64,000 bases of DNA from Paracentrotus lividus (lineage: Eukaryota > Echinodermata > Echinoidea > Camarodonta > Echinidae), in assembly GCA_940671915.1 (NCBI GenBank), contig CALNVZ010000174.1, forward strand, positions 26,591,115 through 26,655,114. The letters run 5' to 3'. Of the stretch, positions 24,401 through 36,400 are shown piece after piece. Position 1 is the first letter of the stretch. The number at the start of each line of letters is the position of its first letter. The position numbers and the translations under genes were made by a program. Under the pieces are notes generated by a model. It did not search any database and was not told where the DNA came from. It saw only the letters and a program-made list of their open reading frames with translations.

Positions 24401-27391
24401 TTATTTCTTATGTATTTCTTTGTTATTGTAATTTTTTATGCTTGAGTAATGTATTTTGATCAATATAAAGACAAATTAAATCAATCAAAAGGCTCAGAAG
24501 GCACAATTATCAGTGTTACAAAGAAATTTAGAAAAAAGCAGTATTTTGTACACAAACGCATGCAAAATGACGATTTTCGTTCAATTTAGGCCTGACATGC
24601 GATTACGTAATGTTGCGTAACGCGACAACGGAGTATCCGATTTTTTCGAACTTGAAGTCAAAATTTGCGAGACACTTGAAAGAAAAAAGTCATAAAGCGC
24701 CGGCTTGTGATTCGCAGCGGTTGCGCGGCAGTCGCGGATTTCGTACAGGGGGGGGTCAAATTGACCCCCCCCCCCAGTCTGAATAGGGTTAATAAATACA
24801 ATCACTTGGTTCTTTTTGCTCTCATGAAATAGATACAATTCTTCTTTGAAAATAAGGAAGATCATTGAGAAGGTTTGTACTTATCAACACACTCAGTCTT
24901 CATATGATCAGGTGTGTATGGGTTGAGTAATGTGAGTAGCTTGTGAGCAAAGTTTGTACTTACTAATACACTCAGTCCTCACATTATCTGGTGTGTATGG
25001 GTTGAGTAATGTGAGTAGCTAGTGAGCAAAGTTTGTACTTACTAACACACTCAGTCCTCACATTATCTGGTTTGTATGGGTTGAGTAATGTGAGTAGCTT
25101 GTGAGCAAAGTTTGTACTTACCAACACACTCAGTCCTCACATTATCTGGTGTGTATGGGTTGAGTAATGTGAGTAGCTTGTGAGCAAAGTCCATTCTCTC
25201 AGGAAACTGTAGTAGAGAATGTTTCACTTCTAAAAAGACAAAATAACACACCAATGATTATTAATGGCTTGTAGTTATTTGATTTTAGAACATCTTTACA
25301 TCTATATGTACTTCCTGTCTGGACTAGTGGGTTCAACTTAATTTCATTAAATTATCAATTACTAATTCTCCATTGAAACCGATCTAAACCCCCAAAATGG
25401 CCTGCTGCCAAAAATGTGACACAATTCTTTGATAGCTCCTTCGAACCTTTGGTGAGAAAGTAAGACTACCAGATGAAGCCTGTTGCTACACCACAAAGCG
25501 AAATTTGAAACCGACAAAATAATTGAGAAATACCCAATTATCAAGTCATCTAATAAAATAGTTTACAGTTACCGATAGGAGGTCTGTAACGTCATTGGGT
25601 CAGGGGTCACCTGTACATGGTCTCCTCTATACCAGGAATTCTTACATGTGAAGTCTACAATACCCTTTGATTTACATATGGTTTTCATACTTTTTGCGCT
25701 GATATTGTGAAAATATGGATGAAGAATCGCACTTGTCTATTGATGAGATAGACAATGTATACTTATTCCTATCTTTATTTTGATACCATGTTTATTTGAG
25801 TCTCTTTTCTCAACTAAAAGCGAAATTGGTAAGTTACCAACTCGCATACGGCAAACCTGTATAGAGTTCGCCGAAACCAAGGGCATTGAAATCTCGATAT
25901 TCGGACCGGTGTGCAGTTTCTACTGGGCAATGTCAAAGTGTCAATTATTGCACATATAAGGCCTCAGCAAAATCAATTCAGTTGAGAACAGAGAATGGAA
26001 TAAACATGGTATCAAAATAAAGATAGGAATTCAATCTCTTACCTGGTAGGTGTTTTATCAGCGTACTGTTTTGTAAAATCTTGAATATATCATGGAATTG
26101 GTCTATGACGGTTTGCCGTACGCAAGTTATATATATCGAGCGCACAGAGCGGGGCACCCCGCCGCAGCAGTTGGCTGCCAAGTCGCGCTTTGCCGCTCAT
26201 CACTCGGGCGACTCGGCAACAAGAACACAGTCCGTTTTTTGCAACTTTCTGGGAGGAAAACGTCAGTCAAAGTCATGTAAATGTCTCATCATATTATTCA
26301 ACATAGCAAACGAGAAGGAAAGACCGATAAAAAGAAATATACAGCTAGATTTTTGTCTGATAAAATTTGTAGATATGTCGTTCGTTGGTTGACTCATGGG
26401 TTGACTGTACGGTCGCCGCATTTTATGTACAGTTGGCCTGACCCCGAAAGTGGATATCGGAGACTCGCGCACGCGCAGACTCTATCTGTAAACTCCCCTA
26501 TTTAACTGAATGAATAGTATCCAATCCTGTAATAACAAGTATGAATATAAGATTTTGGTATGTGTAAAATTATTTGTTTAGTATAACAAGGCAAATGATG
26601 GGGTTTCTTAGTTACCATAATTTATGGATGTTTCTGTCAAGAAGAAAAAGTAACGAGCTATTCAAACAACCTGTTTTTAAAGAATGAACTTCAATTTTTG
26701 GAATCCAGTTTGCAAACATTGGGCAAGCTTTGAGGTTGTCAAGAGCAACTTTTGTTTTAAAATATATGCAAAAATTTTAATAACTACGAAAACCTGTCTA
26801 TTGGCTTGATACTTAGCACCTCGTTATAACAGGAGTGGACTGTAGTATGTAAGTCTACCTTTGAGGTCTTGTTGTTGGATGGCGACTCGTAAGACTGCAT
26901 TTGTTGTAGAGAGAAGTTCAACCAGCTCACATGCAACATGGCAAGCTGTAGCCTCATGGTACATCATGTGAAGTGTAAAGAAAGCCTGGTGATGATAAAG
27001 TTTAAGCCAATTAGTAAAATCAGTATTAATAATAAGGATAGTAATAGTAATAATAATGTTTTTTTTATAGAGAGACTCGTAAGACTGCGTTTGTACTAGA
27101 GAGAAGTTCAACCAGCTCACAGGCAACATGGCAAGCTGTAGCCTCATGGTACATCATGTGAAGAGTAAAGAAAGCCTGGTAATGATAAACCAATTAGTTA
27201 AATCAGTATTGATAATAATGACAATAATAGTAATAATAATTTTTTTTTTTATAGAGAGACTCGTAAGACTGCGTTTGTACTAGTGAGAAGTTCAACCAGC
27301 TCACATGCAACATGGCAAGCTGTAGCCTCATGGTACATCATGTGAAGAGTAAAGAAAGTCTGGTGATGATAAACCAATTAGTAAAATCAGT

Positions 27392-27426
<35 letters not shown>

Positions 27427-30400
27427 TAATATTAATATTAAATTGTGTGGTTTATGGGTCTATGGTAAGAAGAAATAAATCATTATATATAAATAAATGG
27501 AAAAAATGGATGCATTGCCAAAAATTATAATTCATGATGTCAGATCTTTAAATTATCAATGTATCTTGAAAAGGATTCTGTATTCACATACTAGTAATGA
27601 TATATATGATATATGTTGGCTTACATTAAAAAATAATAAATGTTTGCCAACTAAGCACCAGTACGAAACTCCTGTAAATATAACTTTGTTCAAAATGTGT
27701 AATGTGGGCTTCATCATAAATGTACTTACATCAGCTAGTCTGCTAAGACCCTGCTTGCTAAGTACCACTGATCTGTCATCATCATTCTCTATTAACAACC
27801 TGAAGGCACTGTGTTCAACACACAAAAGAAATATTAATATAAGTCTCAAAATATAAAAGCAAATTCACTATGATTTGATAGTTATGATTCATTTAAAACG
27901 GGAGTAAAGAGGTTACCCTGTCTCAATAAACTTGTACAATGCATTCTTTATCATCATCATTATTATCAATATTTTGTATTCTTCTTCATATTGCTTACCT
28001 AATGAGTGTAGTCCAACATGAACTTCTTTCAAGACATTATAAGTAGCAGAGCAGATTCTTGAATTCTGAGTAATATGTACCTCTTCCTCATCGATCATCA
28101 TCTTTACCATCATCATCTCTATCACCACCATCATCATTACCATCAACATCCTCATCATCATCAACATCCTCATCATCATCATCATCATCTCTATCACTAC
28201 CATCATCATCACCATCAACATCCTTATCATCATCAACATCCTCATCATCATCATCATCATTTTCATCATCATCATCATTCTTATTAAATACCTTATGAGT
28301 GTAGTCCAAAATGAACTTCTTTCAAGACATTATACGTAGCAGAGCAGATTCTTGAATTCTGTGTAATATGTACCTCTTCCTCATCGATCATCATCATCTT
28401 TACCATCATCATCTCTATCACCACCACCATCATCACCATCAACATCCTCATCATCATCAACATCCTCATCATCACCATCATCATCATCATTCTTATTAAA
28501 TACCTTATGAGTGTAGTCCAACATGAACTCCTTTCAAGACATTCCAAGTAGCAGAGCAGTGTCATCTTCTTAAATTCAGTGATATGTTCCTCTTCTTCAT
28601 CGATGTCGCTCCGTCTTGTTACAAACAGCTTCATCATCCTGAACAACTCTTCAACAACCTAATCAAATAAGAATATTAGCAGCTTATGAATTTGAGCCTC
28701 AGCATTTTATTTACATTGCTTCTCTCCACCCAGATGCTATTATACAAGGGGAACTTATCACAAGGACATGGTACTTAGAATTAATAGGCCTTACAAAAGG
28801 GCACTAGCTTGTCAACTTGGTTCTGAGCTAGGGATCTGCATTACAAGACTAACGCTCTTCTGACTGAGATATCATGCCTCTCAGAGAATAAATTGACAAC
28901 TAGCTAGATTGCTTCATATCGTGTTAAATTCAATAACAAGAGAAATTATATCGTTTCTTTCAAGCACTGTGTTCAATATCTTGCATTTTGGAAGGCACTA
29001 TATAACATTATATTTTATTATTAGAATCCAGCTCATCCACTTAATGCTGCCATGAGAATAAAAAATAGTATAGTATTTATAGTGAAGTGTCGCTAGGGCA
29101 TGTTTGACAGCAAAGTCTGTATTTACCATGGGGTATTGGTTGGCATGAGGAGTGAGATACTTGAATGCCCATTGCATGTTCTGATGCGTTGACAACATCC
29201 TGGCAAACTGAGGACTCTGGTGGCAGCATAACCTGAGAAGGCCGTAGTACGCTGGCAGCATGATGCGGTTGAATACCACCACCTCTTGGTCATCATGATC
29301 GGCACTGGAAAGGGAATGCATGTCAAAGAAAATAACAGCTACATACATATAAACGGTGCTAATTAATAAATGATATTTTCACTATAATCATCTTCTTTGT
29401 CTCAAGTTCTTTCTCTCAATGTTCTGATTGCTTGTATTATCATATCTCTTCATATTTGAATGATCATATAGCATGTTTCTAAATGGAATTAGAATCTGAC
29501 TCTTCCCATTATTTTCATCATTATACCATTGAACTGTAACTGAATTCATCCTGATGACAGGGCAAGGCACATATGATTGGTGTTCCCTTGTTTCACATAT
29601 TACCTTTTTTATTCAGAGAGCATTTTTCCCAAATGGGTCAAAATTGAACTTTTAAATGTTTTGTATAAAGAGCCTCCTAGTAAATATAAAAACAAAAAAA
29701 AGGCTCAGATTTTTTAGCCAATGTATTGAGCCCTTCTTTTAGAGTGAGAAGCCAAATTTTGCAACATGTAGTGCAGAACCCCTGCTAATAAAACGAGCTA
29801 CATACAGTATGTAGTTGTATGGGATGTGCTTCGTCACGGCGTGATTGGTGATTATGAGTTCCACGTTATCTGGGTAGTCTACGCAGGCGTTATACCAGAA
29901 CTGCAACAGCGCCTGTGGGGGAAAACAATAGTACAAGTTGTGTTAATGGCATTAATTTTCATTACATTATCTTCGAGGACCAGATATAAACATGATATTC
30001 ATGAAACTATGGCTCTCAAAAAATACTCTCAAATAATGCATTAGTAAATGCATGTAATTTTTGAGACACTATTGCTTGTCTTCTTTCCTAATTGGGCATT
30101 TAAACTTCACTATACTCTCTTTCTCTCTTCTCTTGTAAATTCTTTCTCCACTTCAAAGGCCCACACATGAAATTACTTTTGTAATCTTTGATATAGTCAA
30201 TATGCTTTTTAATGACTGTATTGTCCATCTTCATCCCTTGCAAGTTCTTGTCATTAACACTTGAACAAAATGAGCATTTTAAAAGAGACAACCTGCCTAT
30301 GAAGTCTAAAATAAAAACCACACAACTCCCTAGAGTCAGACCAAACCAAAAAAATAAAAATAAAATAAAAATGAATTAATAAATAATAATAATTAAAAAA

Positions 30401-33400
30401 AATAAATAAACACAAGTAAACTTTGTACACTGTGTAAAGCACTTCAATTATACTTTTTCATCATTAATTTGACAGGAGGATGATGATGATGAAAATAAAC
30501 TTTGAACTTTGAAATGTCCATCATACCTGTTTGTTGTGATTGCATGAAATGGGAGGTTCTGATAGTTTAGGCTGGTAAAGATTCCACAGATCCATGAAGT
30601 GTGCAGAGAACTGATGAAATAAAACAAGATAACAATACAAACATACATGTAAGTGTATCACCATGTCATTAAATGACATTAGTTTCGCTTTGATACTACA
30701 AACAAAATTGGCTACTTACCAAACAATCAATGTTCTTTACCTGAGATCTAATTATCAGAAACTTAACATCGTGTGAAGAAGCTTAATTTCGGATTTTAAT
30801 GAGTTTTACTTTCATAATTATCCACTACAAAATGAAGATTGTTCCTCGTCAGACAGTAACTTTCAGATATTGTATTTGTGGAAATGAACATCAATTTTTG
30901 CAGATTCGCATGAAGATCGGCACGCGCAAATTTAAAAGACATGAATATATGGGCATGATTTCTTATAGCATGTCTTGAATTGGTTCAATGGCATGCTAAA
31001 GAACATGGAGGGCGAAACTAAGAACTTTGGAACACATTTAGAAGCTGCTCAGCGCAAAAATTCAATTGCGGGGAAAACTTTAGAAGCTGCTCAGCGCAAA
31101 AATTAAATTGCGTGAAAACCAAATAACCAATACAGTTGACTATCTTACCATTCTCTTCTCAGCTCTAGAGATAAGGCAGTGATTGAGTACAGCAAAGTAA
31201 GCCACCAGCTTAGATGTACCATGTGCTGTTGCATCTGTCGAGGAAAGCAAGGAAGTATCTCATTAATCAATGGGGGGGGGGAGGAATCAGAGAGTAACTT
31301 TGCTCTTCAAAACTCAACGAGTGTCCTGTGCCCTGTAACACAAAGACTTACGATTGATAAAAAGTTACGATTGATTTTTTTCTTGGTAGCCTCATTTGGA
31401 AACCAGGTACGGTCATGGATTAAAATTTGGATATGATTAAGAGTAGGGTTACGGCTAGACTTGGGATAAAGATCATCATCTTTTGAGCATCATGTCCATG
31501 ATGAGGCTACCGAGAAAAAAAATCAATCGTAAAAAAAAATCAATCGTAAGTCTTTGTGTTACACCCCACTGGACATGTACTGAGGATTATTTTTTATATT
31601 TTTGTTATTATTATATGTTATATGATAAACATATGATTATCCTTTACACAAAACCAATGCCATTATCAATTCTCAATGATGATGATGTTGATGATAGCTT
31701 CTTGTATAGCAACAGTATCCACCTCTGATTGGAACTCAATGGCCCGACTTCACAAAGGAGGATTCTGCAAAACCCACGGATCCGTGGATCCGTGGGTTTT
31801 TTAATCGACGGCTCCACAGATCCACCAGTTTATGATTCACCAACAGTTGACCCAAATTATGACGTTTTATGACGCTGTGGATCTGTGGATTCAGTCAAGT
31901 CCACCTTTTTGAATACCATATTGAAAATCCTAGGTCCAACCCTAGGTTAAAGATGTACGTTCCCCATAGTGTAGAGGGAGTTCAAAATACGTACGCGGTA
32001 ACGAACTGTGCAAGCTGCCCATTCATACCAACGCTGTGCGACTCTTACGCAGTGGTCCAGAAACCGAAAGCTAGAACACCCGAATGATTGCCGAAGTCAT
32101 GAGCCGATTTCTTATCGGCAATGATTCGCGTGCAAGCGAGAAGGTGATATTACAGTAATACATAGGGTCTATTACATCTCGAGATCCGAGTACTGCAATG
32201 TATTCGGCCCAGGTGCACTGATACGGTGCTTTATACACACAGAGGACACACACACGCTTGTATATCGCGAATCGCGATTGGCTGGCGTCTAACCGTATGC
32301 AAATTAAGTCATGCTCTAAGCTTCGTGAACAAAATGGCTGCGAGCACACTAGCGCATCTTGTTTCCTCGTTTTGGTTTAGCGATGCTCGTGAAGGACCAC
32401 CTTTAAACCCAGGTTTGAAACCATGGATTTTGCAGAATCCACCTTTGTGAATTCGGGCCAAAGTACTTGCTCTAAGCAATGTCCCTAAAAAATCCAAACT
32501 TTTAACAGTAAGTGCTTAATCATCTCTAAGATAGAAAACGGCTAGAAATGAAATGAATTCATAAGTAGAATAAATACATTTATAAATGCATGTTATTTCA
32601 TGGTAATTTAAATAGCACATTCCTGCATTCTGTTCAAGTCAGAATAAATTGGCTAAATGGTATTGACCATTGAAAGGCCTGGATCATACTTACCAACATA
32701 ATGTTTAGCTCTGGGGAGTAGAGATAGAAGCAGCGAGTAGATCTGATGTAATACTATCAGGGACTCTGGGGCCAGCTACAATGAAAGAACAAAAGAAGAA
32801 AATTAAAATTGAATGTGTAGATGTCTTCTTCCTTTTTCTTTGTGGAAAATTATTTTGGGGAGACTTTCACATTCATTTCAAACCAACACGAAGAAGATAT
32901 TCACATAAATTTTCAGAGATTCAGAAGCTTTGACCATCTTCTTGCAAAGTATAAGATAAAACATTTAAAGGCACAGGCTCCTCTAATAAAGTCTGTTCAG
33001 GTAGGCCCCATTTACATCTGTATCTGTTTTGAGCAATAACAATTGAGTACAGTGTCACAGCTGATTGCAATCGATTGAATGCAGTTGTACATAATTTGAA
33101 TGGAGATGAGCTCATTTAATTGCAATCCACTATGAAAATTAAATCTCTAGGGTACTATAAATTGGGTTTTAAAAGTATCTTTCCAACATCAGCGTTGGGA
33201 AAATTTCTGGAGTGATGAAAAATTTGATGACAGATCCATGTACATGTACAATCGATGTTTAGCGCAGGATAAAGTTTGAACTCAGTTTTGGTCTCAAATT
33301 ACAAAGGATTACAACATTTCAAATCTCTCTGGACATATGACCTTTGACCTCTACTTACCCTAATTTCTCTCTGTGGACTATGGAGCGACCTCGCTGACCT

Positions 33401-36400
33401 GAAGGATTGTCTGAAGTGAGGATCTGGTACTAGGGAGATCAAGAGGAAGGCAGCAGCTACAGAGGAAAGAACAACAGGAATTAAATTAGAATTACAAGGT
33501 GGCACACCCCCATAATTTCAATTACTAATTGACTGTACCTGTTAAAATTAGAAAGTTTTAGTGGCACCCCTTTGTTGTCAAATCCTGGATCCACCACTGA
33601 TAACATAGAACATTTTTGTGAACACAGGAGTTATAAAGAAAATATATTTACAGCAAAATATTTTCAATTTAGAATTTATGGATCAAATGAGTTAGGACAT
33701 AGAACACAAAATTAAAGAAATTGATGTCAAAAATTGAATATTTCATTACTTTTATCCCTGTTGATAATAATAATAATAATAATAATTTTTAAAAATTTAT
33801 CCAGTGTATCAATTTCAGTTATTAAAACTGTTCTACCAGCAGGCCCAGCACAACATGATGTTGTTTATTACATACATGTGACAGTAAATTACCTTTATGA
33901 GCTACTTTTGTTTTCGCTCTTTACAGCAAGGAATAGGTTACATTTTTTTCTGCACGGCTTCAAGGAACCTGAGACAGTGTTTACAATCATTGCGTTACAC
34001 AACAAATGCACCCTCATGCTGTTCAGTCGCGATAGTTACTCTCGTATGGGTAATCTTGAGAGATGGTTCGATAACTCTTATGACAATATCAGCTTGCTAG
34101 ATATTCAGCGCACACTGGTGAAACTTCACCAGGAGACCTCTCGCTAGTACATGCACATCTAGTTGCTACTCGAGTCCCAGCGAATTCTTTGCTTTCGATC
34201 TGCCCTGAATTCTAACAATATGTGTTTTCCACAGGCATTCACTGCTAGGTCTACTAGTTCACCTTTCTTGTTTTTACTGTGCTCGGGATACCTCTGTCAG
34301 TTATATATTTCCTTAATTGGTCAACTCTCATTCCACAAATCTCCACTCGTACCCACGGTCACATAGTCTACCATCTTGGACACTTTTTCTGGATCCATGT
34401 CTGCAACACATGGTATGAATGTTGGAGGCGCATGGATTGTGAAATGCATGAATTCTAATCATTGGTTTCCACTTCAGTGCAGAGATAATCATTCGTGGAA
34501 GTCCTGGGGGTGTTTCACAAAGAGTTAAGTACAATTAAAGTTTCAATGAGCATGATCTGACAAATGAGGTGATGCATAATGTATCGAATGTAACTCTTTG
34601 TGAAACATCACCCCGGACTTGGATGGGTCTTTCCCTGGCATTACTGAATCTTGGATCTAAGCTTACCATTTCTGACCCTGTTGTTCTGATGGATAAGGAA
34701 CATCTCAACCCATCTGTCTATATGATGCAGTACCCAGTGATGCGCCAGCTTGTTCCTTGGAACCTGGGCTGCTAACCAGTCTAGGACCTGCTGTGGATTG
34801 TACTCAGAAATCTAAAGTTCAAAGGTCCCAGAGAAAAGCAAAATGTTAGGAGAGTTGTAAAGAAATCTAATTTTACAATAGTATGTTATTTAGTTGGTGA
34901 ATTGGCTTTGACAGACATGATTCAATCAGATATGATTATTTACATCTGGAACAGACGTTGAACGTTGACATTGAAAAGACATGACTGAGTGATTTAAATC
35001 ATGGTCCGATCAGAATCAGTTTGTAGGCAAATGCCAAAAGCTGACAATGAGCATTACTGCTTGACCAAGTCTTGATCCCTGATTAGTTTTAGTTACTCAG
35101 AACGGGGAAAACCCCACCTATGTAGGCCTAATGCATGTAATACTGGTGAATTTTGTTTCCATTGTCTGTGAAATAAATTCCATGAACAATTTTAGATAAA
35201 ACATTAAGTGTAATTCTGTAAATTAAATTTTTTCACGAGTTTTCTATCCTAAATTGAACTGGATATAAAAATCCTAATTTCTAAGGAAACAGATGGAAGT
35301 ACAATTTTAATGTATCAAATGAAGCAAAACCAATGTTTATAACAAACCGCTTTGAGATGGCAGTCATACTTACATCCCATATTCTTTGGAGGATGATTGG
35401 TGTGAAAGAGGTACAACCAGGTGGGACTGGTTCCACAAGCAGAGACAACATCTTGAAGAATGGTATCCCATTCTAAGAGAGAAAACAGCATTTGATATAA
35501 TTATACAACAATCGAAGCTAAAATCAAACATTTACAACATTCTTAGGAGAATGATCGGTTTGAAAGAGGTACAGCCAGGTAGGACTAGTTCCACGAGCAG
35601 AGATAACATCTTGAAGAATGGTATCCCATTCTAAGAGAGAAAACAGCATTTGATATAATTATACAACAACCCAAGCTTAAAATCAAACATTTACAACATT
35701 CTTTAGGAGAATGATCATGTTTGAAAGAGGTACAGCCAGGTAGGACTAGTTCCACGAGCAAGATAACATCTTGAAGAATGGTATCCCATTCTAAGAGAGA
35801 AAACAGCATTTGATATAATTATACAACAACCAAGCTAAAATCAAACATTCAACATTCTTAGGAGAATGATCGGTTTGAAAGAGGTACAGCCAGGTAGGAC
35901 TAGTTCCACGAGCAAAGATAACATCTTGAAGAATGGTATCCCATTCAGAGAGAAAACAGCATTTGATGTAATTATACCACAGTCCCAGCTAAAATCCAAC
36001 ATTTACAAAACCATTAAAGTGTAAATAAATCTTTTCTCGCATGGACAATCATAAGACATACTAACTTCACATGCAGATAAACTGAAAGTTATTCATTTTT
36101 ATTTAATTCAGAAATATATGGCTCCATTGAAAGCTTGTACCTCATTGTTGGTTGAGATTATGTGTAACAGGAAAATTAATTGAAATGATAATGAGCTATT
36201 CAAAATGTAAGAGGGAGGGGGAAGAGAGAGAGAGAGTATGTAAAAATAAAATTTACCTCAGGACTCAATTTGCTGATTGCATTGAAGATCATGGAGATTA
36301 TCTGTGAATGAGTAGAGAAAGAATGCATCAAAGGACAACTCTAACTGTATGTGTCAAACTATGTCACACATTTCCCTGTATACAGCGCGTCCCAGAAAAA

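Noticed and set aside
24873-25120. Separate extra exons of USP34
   Set aside because: The copies lack an acceptor and the 79-base period breaks the frame. They can serve only as alternative donors.
27913-28646. Open frames rich in Met/Asp or His
   Set aside because: Translations of CAT/ATC triplet runs. Only the exon 29 part is coding.
32071-32497. Opposed open frames near 32.1-32.5 kb
   Set aside because: They lie inside the inverted-repeat element at 31741-32459 and show no domain or splice context.
33734-34147. 137-codon plus-strand open frame
   Set aside because: It starts in an AT microsatellite, has no recognisable domain, and lies over a worn repeat whose opposite strand looks more meaningful.
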